Source: Ensifer adhaerens
Lineage (GTDB): Bacteria; Pseudomonadota; Alphaproteobacteria; Rhizobiales; Rhizobiaceae
NCBI RefSeq assembly: GCF_002007205.1
Contig: NZ_LAZS01000006.1
Span: 434,001 to 498,000 of the forward strand
Direction: 5' to 3'
DNA length: 64,000 bases
Both the position numbers and the translations under genes were made by a program. The notes under the pieces are model-generated. The model had not been told where the DNA came from. It searched no databases and worked only from the letters and a program-made list of their open reading frames with translations. Numbering within the stretch: the stretch's first letter is position 1; each line of letters begins with the position of its first letter. Shown one piece after another: positions 19,365 through 28,645 of the stretch.

Positions 19365-19733
19365 TAGAGTGTCCCTTGATTACTTTAGACGATTTAGGGG
19401 ACATACCGGACTTCCCGGTGATGGCGGATCGGCTTCATGCCACTCGGTTCCAACTATCTCGGAAGAAACCAAACCCGTCATGTGAAAGGGACTATCGCGT
19501 GCAAAGCTTGCGAATTGATTAAATGCCCAAGGCAGCTTGGGCCGAGATAACTTATACTTAACAAGACTTTAATGGCGCCACGAATGCAGAGATCACGGCC
19601 CCGCTGCCGCCAGCATAGATGTGTCGGACGGTGGTTCGCTCCTGCCTGAGGCAAGCTCCCCCGGGTAAACTCGGCTTCGAACAAGGACTAGCAAGCCGGC
19701 GCCGGTCGCCGCGCCTCTTCGACGGAGCTCTTA
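19365..19733. other. Divergent promoter region between flagellin and glycosyltransferase
   Basis: About 370 bases between two divergently read genes. It contains the CtrA-like box at 19558-19572 and AT-rich stretches suitable for promoters in both directions. No ORF with a ribosome-binding site was seen. Confidence 0.65.
19558..19572. promoter_or_regulatory. CtrA-like box between flagellin and glycosyltransferase genes
   Basis: TTAA-N7-TTAA exactly, about 190 bases upstream of the major flagellin start and 160 bases upstream of the glycosyltransferase start. One box could serve both divergent promoters. Inferred from motif match only. Confidence 0.55.
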
Positions 19734-21647
19734 GTGAACGCCCAAGCCATCTTTTCGACCGCCTCCCGGCAATACCAGAAGGGGCAGTACACGGACGCGC
19801 TCAACCAGCTGAATGTGCTGATGGAGATCAACCGCGACACCAAGACCTATGTGCTTCTGGCGAAGGTCCTCGTGAAACTCGGTTTCAAGGCCGAGGCGGC
19901 CCGTGCCTACCAGCTCGCCGGTGAAGCCGGCGGCTCGCGGGCGGAAGATTACCTCACCGACGCCATGAAGCTCTACTTCGCGAACGGGCAGGAGGACGAG
20001 GCGCTGAGCATCGGACTGCCGCTTCTGGAGAAGGCCAAGACAGACGCCGAGATCGCCTTCATCATCGCCTCGATCTTCCTCAAGCGCGGCGAAAAGGAGA
20101 TCCTGGGGCTTTTCAAGGCGCCGCTGACCCTGAGCACCAACCGTCTGCACAATGCGCTTGCCTTCAAGCTGTTGACCGCCGAGATCAACGACCTGCAAGA
20201 TCGTGACGCGCTCGCCAATCTCTTCCGCAACAACCCGAAGAACACCACGCTGCGGTCGGCCCATCTCGTCTATGCGCGTGAGGCCAACGACTATGCCGAG
20301 GTCGAGAAGCACGAACGCGACATCCAGCGGGCACTGAAAGCCGGGCAGACCGAAATTCTTGCAGCTGAAGCGCCCTACTATCACGCGACCTGGTGTGGCG
20401 ACGAAAGCTTCAACCGGGTCGCCGGCGCACAGCTCAACCCGTTCCCGAGCAGCCTGACGGAAGTACGCCGCGCCGCGCCGCACCGCTGGGGCGAGCGCAT
20501 CCGCATCGGTTATGTTTCCGCCGACTTCTGGGACGACCATGCGACGATGAAGCTGCTGAAGGCGGTGTTGATGGCGCACGACAAGACGCGCTTCGACGTC
20601 ACCCTCTTCTGCCATACCAAGAGCGCACTTGCGGCGCGCGACCAGGACATACGGGCAAGATGGGGCAGGATCGTCGAGATCGGCGACCTCACCGACGACG
20701 AGGCTGCGCATGTCATTCGCCAGGAAAACATCGACATTCTCGTCGACCTGAAGGGGCATACGCTCGAAAGCCGGGTCTCCATCTTCAACCGGGCCGCAGC
20801 TCCCGTGCAGGTGGGCTGGCTGGGCTTCCCCGGGACCACCGTCAACGTCGATCTCGACTACATCATCGGCGACCCTTGCGTGCTTCCGGACAGCAGCAAG
20901 GCGCATTACTACGAAAAATACTGCCGCCTGCCGGAGACCTACCAGCCCAACGATCCCTACGAGCGCGCCCGGCCCCGGGCGATTTCGCGCAAGGATGTCG
21001 GCCTTCCCCAGGATGCATTCGTGTTTGCCTCATTCAACGCAAACCGCAAGATTTCGCTTCAGACGGTCAACCTCTGGATCGACATCCTTCACCAGACCCC
21101 CGGAAGCCTGCTGTGGGTGCTGTGCGACAGGGCGGATGCACGCACAAATCTGCTGGCCAAGTTCAAAGGCGCCGGCATCGATACCAAGCGCATCGTCATC
21201 TGCGGCAAGTTCGCCTACCAGAACCACGTCGACCGCGTTCCGCTCGCCGATCTCGGCCTCGACACCTATCCCTATAACGGCCACACGACCACATCCGAAC
21301 AGCTCTGGGCAGGCCTGCCAGTGCTCTCCTTCAAGGGCACCAACTTCGCTTCGCGCGTCAGCGAAAGTCTGTTGAACGCCATCGGCCTGCCGGAACTCGT
21401 GGCTGAGGGACCGGAAGACTACGTCAAGGAAGCTGTCGCGCTCTACAACAACCGTGACAAGATCGCCGATTATCGAAAGAGGCTGGACGAGAACCGGTTC
21501 CGGATGCCGCTATTCGATGCGGAGCGTTTCTGCCAGCACCTGGAAACGGGCTACGAAATGATGGCCGACCGCGCCAAGCGCGGACTGGCCCCCGATCATA
21601 TCGACGTTCCGGCGTTGCCGGCGCGCACCGGGTCGTTCGAGCGCTGA
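19734..21647 (+). CDS. TPR/GT41 glycosyltransferase, FlmG-like; probable flagellin O-glycosyltransferase
   Basis: A 637 aa cytosolic protein. Residues 1-200 are helical TPR-like repeats (YTDALNQLNVLMEINRDTKT, then LLAKVLVKLGFKAEAARAYQ). Residues 245-620 form an OGT/SPINDLY (GT41) catalytic region: RIRIGYVSADFWDDH, VQVGWLGFPGTT, then YIIGDPCVLPD, and the nucleotide-sugar motif YNGHTTTSEQLWAGLPVL with RVSESLLNAIGLPEL. Caulobacter FlmG has the same TPR-GT layout and O-glycosylates flagellin. This gene sits beside three flagellin genes on the opposite strand and ends in its own terminator. It starts with GTG after a GGAG site. The donor sugar cannot be read from sequence; no nonulosonic-acid genes lie in the window. 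Confidence 0.85.
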   Translation: MNAQAIFSTASRQYQKGQYTDALNQLNVLMEINRDTKTYVLLAKVLVKLGFKAEAARAYQLAGEAGGSRAEDYLTDAMKLYFANGQEDEALSIGLPLLEKAKTDAEIAFIIASIFLKRGEKEILGLFKAPLTLSTNRLHNALAFKLLTAEINDLQDRDALANLFRNNPKNTTLRSAHLVYAREANDYAEVEKHERDIQRALKAGQTEILAAEAPYYHATWCGDESFNRVAGAQLNPFPSSLTEVRRAAPHRWGERIRIGYVSADFWDDHATMKLLKAVLMAHDKTRFDVTLFCHTKSALAARDQDIRARWGRIVEIGDLTDDEAAHVIRQENIDILVDLKGHTLESRVSIFNRAAAPVQVGWLGFPGTTVNVDLDYIIGDPCVLPDSSKAHYYEKYCRLPETYQPNDPYERARPRAISRKDVGLPQDAFVFASFNANRKISLQTVNLWIDILHQTPGSLLWVLCDRADARTNLLAKFKGAGIDTKRIVICGKFAYQNHVDRVPLADLGLDTYPYNGHTTTSEQLWAGLPVLSFKGTNFASRVSESLLNAIGLPELVAEGPEDYVKEAVALYNNRDKIADYRKRLDENRFRMPLFDAERFCQHLETGYEMMADRAKRGLAPDHIDVPALPARTGSFER

Positions 21648-21670
21648 ACGGCGATCATCCCTGAAAGACA

Positions 21671-21699
21671 AAAGGCAGCGCCGCGGCGCTGCCTTTTTT
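21671..21699 (+). terminator. Rho-independent terminator of the glycosyltransferase gene
   Basis: A 12-base stem (AAAGGCAGCGCC / GGCGCTGCCTTT) with a tiny GC loop, followed by TTT. It lies 23 bases past the stop codon. This is the clearest plus-strand terminator in the window. Confidence 0.9.
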
Positions 21700-21818
21700 G
21701 TTGTCCCGTTTCGAGGATCGCAAAGCCCGATGGCGGGAATGTTCCGGAGCGCCGCTGGCCGAAGCAACCGCACCGCGGTCGTCGTCGTTATCGTGCTGCG
21801 CGCTCTTGCGCGAGGGGC

Positions 21819-22556
21819 CTAGCTGAAGGAGCGCACCAGACTGCCGACAAGCAGATTCCAGCCGTCGATCAACACGAAGAAGAGAATTTTGAACGGCAGC
21901 GAGATCGCCGTCGGCGGCAGCATCATCATACCCATGGCCATGGTGATGGTGGCGACGATCAGGTCGATCACCAGAAAAGGCAGCATGATCAAGAAGCCGA
22001 TTTCAAAGCCGCGGCGAATTTCCGAGATCATGAAGGCCGGCACGAGCGCGCGCAGGTCGACCTTGTCGTCGACGACCACCGTCTGGCCCTTTTCCTTGGC
22101 GAGATCTATGAAGAGCTGCAGATCCTTGTCGCGGGTGTTGGCGAGCATGAAGTCGCGGAAGGGCTCGGTGATCCGCGGGATCGCCTCCGTCTCGGTGATC
22201 TGATTCTTCATCAGCGGGTCGATGCCATCGCGCCACGCGCGATCGAAAGTCGGCCCCATGACGTAGAAGGTCATGAACAGCGCCAGCGAAACCATGATCA
22301 TGTTGGACGGCGTGGTCGCCAGGCCCATGCCGGTGCGCAGGATGGCAAAGGCGATCACGAAGCGCGGAAAGCTGGTGACCATGATCAGGATGCCGGGGGC
22401 CACCGACAGGACGGTCAGAAGACCGAAGGTGCGGATGATCCACGAGGCGGCAGAGCCGTCGATAGGCGTATTCAGGATATCAGAGGGAAAGCTCTGGGCG
22501 CCGGCAATACCGGACATCGCCATCATAGCAATTATAAAGGCGACTAGCCGGACCAT
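21819..22556 (-). CDS. fliP: Flagellar export gate protein FliP
   Basis: FliP (245 aa) is a core subunit of the export pore. It has a cleavable signal-like N-terminus (residues 1-20), then membrane segments at about 45-75, 85-105, 180-205 and 208-235. Family motifs are MVTSFPRFVIAFAILRTGMG and the C-terminal MMLPPTAISLPFKILFFVLI. It is the last gene of the basal-body operon and lies 8 bases after fliL. Confidence 0.96.
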   Translation of the reverse strand: MVRLVAFIIAMMAMSGIAGAQSFPSDILNTPIDGSAASWIIRTFGLLTVLSVAPGILIMVTSFPRFVIAFAILRTGMGLATTPSNMIMVSLALFMTFYVMGPTFDRAWRDGIDPLMKNQITETEAIPRITEPFRDFMLANTRDKDLQLFIDLAKEKGQTVVVDDKVDLRALVPAFMISEIRRGFEIGFLIMLPFLVIDLIVATITMAMGMMMLPPTAISLPFKILFFVLIDGWNLLVGSLVRSFS

Positions 22557-22564
22557 TTACCGAA

Positions 22565-23062
22565 TCATTGGATGACGAAGGTTCTGAACATCACATTGGT
22601 TACGCGCCCATCGGAGCGCAGGTCAACCCGCTCCTGGATGTCATCCCTGAGATATTGAAAGCCGCGCGGTCCCTGGATCTGCTGCAGGGAAACGGTCTTC
22701 AGATAGGCGGCGATATCCTGGTGGACCTGCTCGGCCAGCTTGGGGTCGGGCACGCCATCGAACTGCAGCGCCACTTCCAGCCGGATCCAGTTTTCCGAGG
22801 GATAGGCGAGGTTGGTGGTGATCGGCTCGAGCTGAATGACGCCATTCGCCTCCGTCGCCACCTTCGGCAGGCCCTCTTCGCCGGTCGCATTGGCGGCCGG
22901 TTCCTTGGCTGCCTCCACCTCTGCCTTCGGCGGAGGCGGGGCGAGCAGGCCGCCGACCAGCCAGCCGCCGCCGCCGGCAAAAAGCGTCAGCACGGCGATG
23001 GCCGCAATGGTCAGCACCTTCGACGGCGGCTTCGGGCCGGTGGCGGAGTCAAGTTCTTCCAT
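22565..23062 (-). CDS. fliL: Flagellar basal body-associated protein FliL
   Basis: FliL (165 aa) is an inner-membrane protein that surrounds the stator and supports motor torque. One membrane helix lies at residues 17-38 (VLTIAAIAVLTLFAGGGGWL), a Pro/Ala-rich linker follows, and the periplasmic FliL domain spans about 70-165 (SENWIRLEVALQFDG, ending RFTNVMFRTFVIQ-like). It sits between flgH and fliP. Confidence 0.93.
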   Translation of the reverse strand: MEELDSATGPKPPSKVLTIAAIAVLTLFAGGGGWLVGGLLAPPPPKAEVEAAKEPAANATGEEGLPKVATEANGVIQLEPITTNLAYPSENWIRLEVALQFDGVPDPKLAEQVHQDIAAYLKTVSLQQIQGPRGFQYLRDDIQERVDLRSDGRVTNVMFRTFVIQ

Positions 23063-23080
23063 CTTGCCGTTCCCTGCCGA

Positions 23081-23794
23081 TCAGATCGGCGAAAATAGAT
23101 CCATGAACTGCTGGCCGTAGGGCGGCTGCTGCACTTCGGTCAGGCGACCACGCCCGCCATAGGAGATGCGCGCCTCGGCGATGCGGTCGTAGGAGATGAC
23201 GTTGTCGGCATCGACGTCTCGCGGCCGGACGATGCCGGCGACATTGAGGATGCGCAGCTCGTGGTTGACGCGAACTTCCTGCGAGCCGCTGATCAGCAGA
23301 TTGCCGTTTTCGAGGACCCCGGTGACAACGGCGGCAACGAGCACCCGCAGCTTTTCCGAACGCTCCGTCGTGCCATCACCCTCGGTCTTGGTGTTCGAGC
23401 CGTATTTCAGCTCGCCGGACCAGTCGAAGTCGCTCGTCTGAGACTTGCCGTTGGCGCCGACGTTGAAGCCACTCGAGTTCTTGCGGCTGCGGTCCGTCTT
23501 GTTGTCGAAGGTTGCGCCTTCGTTGATCTTGATGTCGACCGTCAGGATGTCGCCGACATTGATCGCGCGCGCATCCTTGAACAGCGCCGACTGCTGGTCG
23601 TTCCACAAGGAATAGCCGTTCACCATCTGGCGCGGCTGCTTCGGATACATCGCCAGCTGCGGTGTCTGCGAATATTGCAGGCCGCTGCCGATCGGGCTCA
23701 TCGATGGTGCCCGGCCGATCTCGTTGAACGCCTGGTTCTGACATCCCGCAAGGAGGGCGGCCCCGGTCAGTATGGCCGTTAGACGCGTTTTCAT
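23081..23794 (-). CDS. flgH: Flagellar L-ring lipoprotein FlgH
   Basis: FlgH (237 aa) forms the outer-membrane bushing for the rod. The signal peptide ends in a lipobox (ALLAGC, Cys near residue 18), showing lipid attachment. The FlgH core contains SLWNDQQSALFKDARAINVG and VGDILTVDIKINEGA, and the end reads RLTEVQQPPYGQQFMDLFSP. Its start overlaps the motE stop by 4 bases. Confidence 0.96.
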   Translation of the reverse strand: MKTRLTAILTGAALLAGCQNQAFNEIGRAPSMSPIGSGLQYSQTPQLAMYPKQPRQMVNGYSLWNDQQSALFKDARAINVGDILTVDIKINEGATFDNKTDRSRKNSSGFNVGANGKSQTSDFDWSGELKYGSNTKTEGDGTTERSEKLRVLVAAVVTGVLENGNLLISGSQEVRVNHELRILNVAGIVRPRDVDADNVISYDRIAEARISYGGRGRLTEVQQPPYGQQFMDLFSPI

Positions 23795-24330
23795 GATGGT
23801 TCCTTCGAGGTGTTCGGGTCGCTGGCGCTCGAGATGATGTTGGTGAGGACCGCCGCCTTCTCGTCGGTCATCTCGCTCAGGATCAGCGAGGACTGGCGCG
23901 GCGGCAGCTGCATGACGATGGCGGCGGCAATCTCCGGCCTCACCATTTCAAGCTTGCCGGCGGCGGCGTCCGGTTTCATCGTCTTGTAGATGTCGACGAG
24001 GCCGAGTTCCGCCTGTTTCAGGAAATCGTTGCGACGCTTCAGCCAGTCTTCGTATTCCTCGCGGCGTTTCTCCAGCGTCGCGATGCGCTCGTCGATGCCT
24101 GCCTGCAGCGTCTCGAGGTCCTTGCGCTGCAGCACGTAGCGCTGATCGCGCGCCGCATCGGCGATGTTGGTGCAGAATTGCTGGATCTCGTTCTGAGTCG
24201 CGTCGCCGGCAGGCGGCGCCGTGACGTCCTGGGCAAAGGCGCCGGGCATCGACAGCATCGACGCGACAGCTGCCGCGGCGAGCAGCAGCTTGCGGGTCCG
24301 GCCGAGAGAGTGATTGTCATTTGCCGTCAT
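23791..24330 (-). CDS. motE: MotC chaperone MotE
   Basis: MotE (179 aa) is the periplasmic chaperone that folds and stabilises MotC in S. meliloti. A signal peptide covers roughly residues 1-34 (LLLAAAAVASMLSMPGAFA). The mature part has a coiled coil (residues 60-105) and a C-terminal MgtE-N-like segment (EMVRPEIAAAIVMQLPPRQS). It sits in the flgA-flgI-motE-flgH chain with 4-base overlaps on both sides. Confidence 0.9.
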   Translation of the reverse strand: MTANDNHSLGRTRKLLLAAAAVASMLSMPGAFAQDVTAPPAGDATQNEIQQFCTNIADAARDQRYVLQRKDLETLQAGIDERIATLEKRREEYEDWLKRRNDFLKQAELGLVDIYKTMKPDAAAGKLEMVRPEIAAAIVMQLPPRQSSLILSEMTDEKAAVLTNIISSASDPNTSKEPS

Positions 24331-25442
24331 TGCAGCACAAGCTCCGCCTGGAGGGCACCGGCCGTCTTGATGCTCTGCAGGATGGCGATGATGCCATCCG
24401 GCTTGACGCCGATATTGTTGAGGCCGGCGACGAGCGAACGAAGGCTCGATCCGTTGAGGATCGCCACCGCCCCGCCGTCCGACTGGGCGTTGATCGTCGT
24501 GTTCGGTTCCATCGCCGTCTGTCCGCGCGAGAACGGCAGCGGCTGCACGACCGTCGGGGTCTCACTGACCTCGACGGTGAGCGTGCCGTAACTCACCGCG
24601 ACTTCGTTGACCCGAACATCCTGGCCGATCACGATCGTGCCAGTGCGTTCATTGATGACGACGCGTGCCGGAACATCGGTCTCGATGACAAGATTTTCGA
24701 TGTCGGCCATCAGCCGGGCGAGATCCGCCATCTTCGGCTTCTCGACGAGAACGGCCTGGCTATCGCGCGCTTCGGCAATGCGTCCGCCATATTGCTGGGC
24801 CGCATACTTGTTGATCGCAGCCGCCATGCCGACGGCGGTCGAGAAGTCCGGGTTGCGCAATTGCAGAACGAGGTTGAAGCCGTCCTTGAACTTGGACGGA
24901 AGCTCGCGCTCGATGATGGCGCCGTTCGGCACGCGTCCGGCTGTCGTGACACCCTGGTTGAGGGTCGCGGCGTCGCCTTGAGCGTTGAAGCCGGTCACGA
25001 CGACGGAGCCCTGCGCGACCGCATAGATCTGCCCGTCGGCGCCGGAAAGCGACGTCATCACCAGAGTGCCGCCGCGCAACGAGGTGGAATCACCGAGCGA
25101 GCCGACGGTTACGTCGACGCGGCTGCCGGGGCTCGCGAAGGGTGGCAGCGTCGCCGTCACGAGCACCGCCGCAACGTTGCGCGTGCGGGAATCGCCGCCC
25201 TGCGTGGAAATGCCGAGGTTCTGCAGCATTGCACGGATCGACTGGTCGGTGAACGGTGACGAGCGAAGGTTGTCGCCGGTTCCCTGAAGGCCGACGACGA
25301 GGCCGTAGCCGATGAGCTGATTGTCGCGACCCGCCTGGAGCGAGGCGACATCCTTGATCCTGGACGCGCCGAAGGCAGGCGTCAGCCCCACGGAGAACGC
25401 GACGGCAAGCGTCAGGAACCATTTGCATGCAAGCATTTTCAT
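24327..25442 (-). CDS. flgI: Flagellar P-ring protein FlgI
   Basis: FlgI (371 aa) forms the periplasmic ring around the rod. It has a signal peptide (residues 1-26, ending TPAFGAS) and the family start ASRIKDVASLQAGRDNQLIGYGLVVGLQGTGD. It follows flgA, its assembly chaperone, with a 4-base overlap, and overlaps motE likewise. Confidence 0.97.
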   Translation of the reverse strand: MKMLACKWFLTLAVAFSVGLTPAFGASRIKDVASLQAGRDNQLIGYGLVVGLQGTGDNLRSSPFTDQSIRAMLQNLGISTQGGDSRTRNVAAVLVTATLPPFASPGSRVDVTVGSLGDSTSLRGGTLVMTSLSGADGQIYAVAQGSVVVTGFNAQGDAATLNQGVTTAGRVPNGAIIERELPSKFKDGFNLVLQLRNPDFSTAVGMAAAINKYAAQQYGGRIAEARDSQAVLVEKPKMADLARLMADIENLVIETDVPARVVINERTGTIVIGQDVRVNEVAVSYGTLTVEVSETPTVVQPLPFSRGQTAMEPNTTINAQSDGGAVAILNGSSLRSLVAGLNNIGVKPDGIIAILQSIKTAGALQAELVLQ

Positions 25443-25951
25443 TTCGCCACCACATGGATAGTGCCGTCGGCCATCACCGTCCCGGAAACGATGACGCCGG
25501 TATCGATGTTACGCGCCCGGATGAGCTCGCCGACGGCGGCGTCCTGGAGCGGCGATCCGGCGGCGCTGATGGTCAGGCCGCCATTGCTGAAGACGAGGCG
25601 CACGGTCGAGCCGCGCTCGACGGCGTATTGCTCGCGAAGCGCGCTGACGAGGATCACCCGGCCGGGCAGAAGCGTGCGCTTGGTGACCTTGCCGTCGATT
25701 TCGCTCAGGGTTCTGACGTAGCCGTCTGCAAGGTCGGGATTGGTGACGTCGACCACTTCGACGCGGCTCGCGTCGACGGTCTCGCCCGGATAGATGGTCT
25801 GCGTGGGGATCACCGCCGTCGGCCGCTCCGCATGGCCTGCCGAAGGCAGCAGGAACGTGGCAGCAAGCAGGACGCCTGCCGCCAACCGCCGCGCCTTGGA
25901 TGCGCGGCCGGCCTGCGAAGCCTCGATGTCTGCGGATCGGCGAAACGTCAT
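25439..25951 (-). CDS. flgA: P-ring assembly chaperone FlgA
   Basis: FlgA (170 aa) helps FlgI assemble in the periplasm. After a basic N-terminus the signal sequence lies at about residues 25-43 (AGVLLAATFLLPSAGHAE). The SAF-type domain follows, with the conserved IYPGETVDASRVEVVDVTN and LLPGRVILVSALREQY. It lies between flgG and flgI. Confidence 0.93.
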   Translation of the reverse strand: MTFRRSADIEASQAGRASKARRLAAGVLLAATFLLPSAGHAERPTAVIPTQTIYPGETVDASRVEVVDVTNPDLADGYVRTLSEIDGKVTKRTLLPGRVILVSALREQYAVERGSTVRLVFSNGGLTISAAGSPLQDAAVGELIRARNIDTGVIVSGTVMADGTIHVVAK

Positions 25952-25967
25952 GTTTGCCCCCTTTTCG

Positions 25968-26756
25968 TTACCTGAGGTTCTTGCTCACCGTGGCGGCCAT
26001 CTCGTCGGCAGCCTGAATGATCTTGGAGTTCATCTCGTAGGCGCGCTGCGCCGAGATGAGGTCCGTGATCTCCTTGACCGGATCGACGTTCGACGCTTCG
26101 AGATACTTCTGCTTGATCTGGGCGAAGCCCGGATCCGCCGGGGTGCCGACAATCGGCTCGCCGGAGGCCGGCGTCTGCTTGAAGAGGTTTTCGCCCTGCG
26201 GCTCCAGACCCGCCTCGTTGACGAAATTGGCGACCGTCAACTGGCCGACTTCCTGCAACGCCGGGTCGTTACCGATGCGCACCATCACCTGACCGGACTT
26301 GGTAAAGACGATTTCCGTCGCATCCTGCGGAACGGTCACGCCCGGAACCACGGTGTAGCCGTCGATGGTGACGAGCTGGCCCTGGGCGTTCTTGTTGAAC
26401 GCGCCGGCGCGGGTATAGACCGTTTCGCCATCCGGCGTCTCGACCTGGAACCAGCCGCGGCCGATCAGCGCCAGGTCGTAGTCGTTGCCGGTCGAGACCA
26501 TGCTGCCCTGGATGTGAAGGTTGCGCACGGCGGCGGTCTGTACGCCGAGGCCGATGATCGCGCCTTCAGGAACGATCGCCTGGTTGGAACGGTTCGGCAC
26601 GCCCTGGGCGCGCTCGGTCTGGTAGAGCAGATCGGAGAACTCGGCACGCGCGCGCTTGTAACCCGTCGTGTTGATGTTCGCGATGTTGTTGGCGATGACT
26701 TCGAGGTTCAGCTGCTGGGCGTTCATGCCCGTGGCGGCAATGGAAAGGGCCTTCAT
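25968..26756 (-). CDS. flgG: Distal rod protein FlgG
   Basis: FlgG (262 aa, the standard length) builds the distal rod. The N-terminal rod signature is [20 protein letters not shown] followed by [11 protein letters not shown]; the C-terminal signature is [20 protein letters not shown]. It follows fliE after 11 bases. Confidence 0.97.
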   Translation of the reverse strand: MKALSIAATGMNAQQLNLEVIANNIANINTTGYKRARAEFSDLLYQTERAQGVPNRSNQAIVPEGAIIGLGVQTAAVRNLHIQGSMVSTGNDYDLALIGRGWFQVETPDGETVYTRAGAFNKNAQGQLVTIDGYTVVPGVTVPQDATEIVFTKSGQVMVRIGNDPALQEVGQLTVANFVNEAGLEPQGENLFKQTPASGEPIVGTPADPGFAQIKQKYLEASNVDPVKEITDLISAQRAYEMNSKIIQAADEMAATVSKNLR

Positions 26757-26767
26757 GTCTCGTTCCT

Positions 26768-27109
26768 TCAGATCTGCATGCGCGCGATTTCGAGGTAGGC
26801 GGTGACCACCTTGTCGCGGATGGCGATCGCGGTCTGCAGCGACTGTTCGGCGCTCATGACCGCATCGACGACTTCACGGGTGTTGGCCTGGCCGCGGATG
26901 CCGTCGAGCGACGCGCCTTCGGCCTTCTTCATGGCGCCGATGGCGTCGCTCGCCATGTCACCGAGAACAGAGGCGAAGCTCTGCCCCTGCGGGACAGCCG
27001 GCGTTGCGGCCGGCATGCCGAAGACCGACGACGAGGACGACGTGGAGCGGGTGCCGTCGGTCTCCTTGGTGACCGAGAACGCGCCGAGGGATTTAACTGC
27101 ATCGATCAT
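26768..27109 (-). CDS. fliE: Hook-basal body connector FliE
   Basis: FliE (113 aa) joins the MS-ring to the proximal rod. The conserved part is [20 protein letters not shown] and the C-terminal [20 protein letters not shown]. Residues 15-40 are Ser/Pro/Ala-rich and variable. It shares one base with flgC (TGATG-type junction). Confidence 0.93.
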   Translation of the reverse strand: MIDAVKSLGAFSVTKETDGTRSTSSSSSVFGMPAATPAVPQGQSFASVLGDMASDAIGAMKKAEGASLDGIRGQANTREVVDAVMSAEQSLQTAIAIRDKVVTAYLEIARMQI

Positions 27110-27528
27110 TATTGCGAGGCTCTCAACAGGTCGATTGTCTGGGAAATCAGGTCGCGGGACTGCTTGATGGTCTGGAGGTTTGCCTCATAGGCGCGGTTGG
27201 CTTCGCGCATGTCGGCCATCTCGACCAGGATGTTGACGTTCGGCAGCTTGACCATGCCCTTCTCGTCGGCGGCCGGATTGCCCGGGTCGAACTCGATGTT
27301 GTAGTCCGAATCGTCCGTGCCGAGGCGCTCGATCTCGACCAGCGAGGCGCCGCTTGCCCGATCCACTTCGGCGGCAAAACTGATGGTCTTGCGGCGATAG
27401 GGATCAGAACCCGGTATGTCACCGGTCGAGCGGGCGTTGGCGATGTTTTCGGAGACGATGCGAAGGCGGGTCGATTCCGCCTGTAGGCCGGAGGCCGATA
27501 CCTTGAGGGCCGAGGTCAATGGATCCAT
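27109..27528 (-). CDS. flgC: Proximal rod protein FlgC
   Basis: FlgC (139 aa) is a proximal rod subunit. The N-terminal signature is [20 protein letters not shown] followed by NIANARSTG; the C-terminus is the rod helix [20 protein letters not shown]. The ATG at 27528 gives the normal family length; the frame stays open to 27870 but that extension is the shadow of flgB. It starts 5 bases after flgB. Confidence 0.96.
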   Translation of the reverse strand: MDPLTSALKVSASGLQAESTRLRIVSENIANARSTGDIPGSDPYRRKTISFAAEVDRASGASLVEIERLGTDDSDYNIEFDPGNPAADEKGMVKLPNVNILVEMADMREANRAYEANLQTIKQSRDLISQTIDLLRASQ

Positions 27529-27533
27529 GATTC

Positions 27534-27914
27534 TTACTTCCGTACCGTCATCAGCATCATTCGGTGAAAGGCCTTTACAAGGCCGGCGCTGAGCTCGTAG
27601 TCGCGCTTGATCTCGCCGGTCTTCATCATTTCCTGCTCGATCGCGACGCTGTTGCCGGATTGCTGGATCTGCACGCCGTCGACCATGCCGACTTCTGCCA
27701 CCTGCGAGGCTGCGAGGCCTTCGGTGAAGTGTGCCTTGTGGGTCGCCGCCATCTGGATGCCGGCGTCCTGCAGCACGCTTTCGAACGGCTTGACGTCCTT
27801 CGCCTTGTAGTGCGGCGTGTTCGCATTGGCGATGTTGCCGGCCACCACGTTCTGGCGAACGGTCAGCCACTGGGCCTGCCGGGACGCGAGTTCGAAAAGC
27901 TGAATCGGTTGCAT
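27534..27914 (-). CDS. flgB: Proximal rod protein FlgB
   Basis: FlgB (126 aa) is a proximal rod subunit. The sequence starts [20 protein letters not shown] and carries the rod signature [19 protein letters not shown]. Two close ATGs exist: the one at 27914 has GGAG at six bases, while the one at 27926 has no ribosome-binding site, so 27914 is chosen. It begins the flgB-flgC-fliE-flgG-flgA-flgI-motE-flgH-fliL-fliP chain, 177 bases below the preceding gene. Confidence 0.94.
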   Translation of the reverse strand: MQPIQLFELASRQAQWLTVRQNVVAGNIANANTPHYKAKDVKPFESVLQDAGIQMAATHKAHFTEGLAASQVAEVGMVDGVQIQQSGNSVAIEQEMMKTGEIKRDYELSAGLVKAFHRMMLMTVRK

Positions 27915-28091
27915 CAAAAGCTCCATGCTTGATGATGCGAACCTAGGCCGGTAATCTTGCGTGGGACTTTCGTCGGAAAGCGATGCCGGAGAGAACGCCG
28001 CCCTGGCCGCCAACGGTTGCCCAAAAGGCGGAAAGCCGCGTCATCCGACAAAGATGGCACGGCGATCGGCGGCAAGAAAAGCGAGCCGACC

Positions 28092-28640
28092 TCAGTCGGC
28101 CTGGTACATTTCGCCCGAGGAGGTGATCATCACCCAATGGCCGTCACGCTGCTCGAGCGTGGCAAGACGCGTGTTGTCGGGCAGAACCGAGCCGATGCGC
28201 ACGATATACATGCCGCTCGCATCCTCGATCAGCGCCCGGCCGTTGGCGACATGCATCAACTTGAAGCCCGACTTGCCGGGAAAGGGCTGCGACAGCCCCT
28301 CTCGCGCGGCAGCGCCTTCCGGTCCCGGGCCGGCGCCGATGCCCGGTACCGACGCCGTCGTCAGCTGGTCGATGGCGGCCAGGGTTTCGCCGTCCGCATC
28401 GGGCATGGCGAGCGGCGAGACCGAGACGACGTTGCGCGCGGCACGCTCCGGCAGATCACGGGTCGAGCCCTGCCACAAAGGCGGCATGGTGAACTTGTCC
28501 TGGTGGAAGAAGGCGTACCAGGGAAAGAAGGTTGCGAAAGCGGCGAGCGCTACGCCGGTCGCGGCCAGGAACTTGTCGGTCATCGGCATGCGGCTTCGCT
28601 TGCGCTGATGGACCATCTCGTCCGCATCATAGTCGGTCAT
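28092..28640 (-). CDS. Single-pass membrane protein between fliI and flgB, unknown
   Basis: I do not recognise this 182 aa protein. One membrane helix lies at about residues 22-43 (FLAATGVALAAFATFFPWYA), preceded by a charged cytoplasmic tail and followed by a periplasmic domain ending SSGEMYQAD. The periplasmic part contains FKLMHVANGRALIEDASGMY, compatible with a small beta-rich fold. It is translationally coupled to fliI, since TGA and ATG overlap at 28646; the ATG at 28640 has the better ribosome-binding site (GAGGT, 7 bases). Its place in the fliI-flgB operon suggests a basal-body or export accessory role. Confidence 0.75.
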   Translation of the reverse strand: MTDYDADEMVHQRKRSRMPMTDKFLAATGVALAAFATFFPWYAFFHQDKFTMPPLWQGSTRDLPERAARNVVSVSPLAMPDADGETLAAIDQLTTASVPGIGAGPGPEGAAAREGLSQPFPGKSGFKLMHVANGRALIEDASGMYIVRIGSVLPDNTRLATLEQRDGHWVMITSSGEMYQAD

Positions 28641-28645
28641 GGTCA

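Noticed and set aside
27528-27870. N-terminal extension of flgC
   Set aside because: The added residues are Arg-rich shadow of flgB; the ATG at 27528 gives the normal FlgC length.
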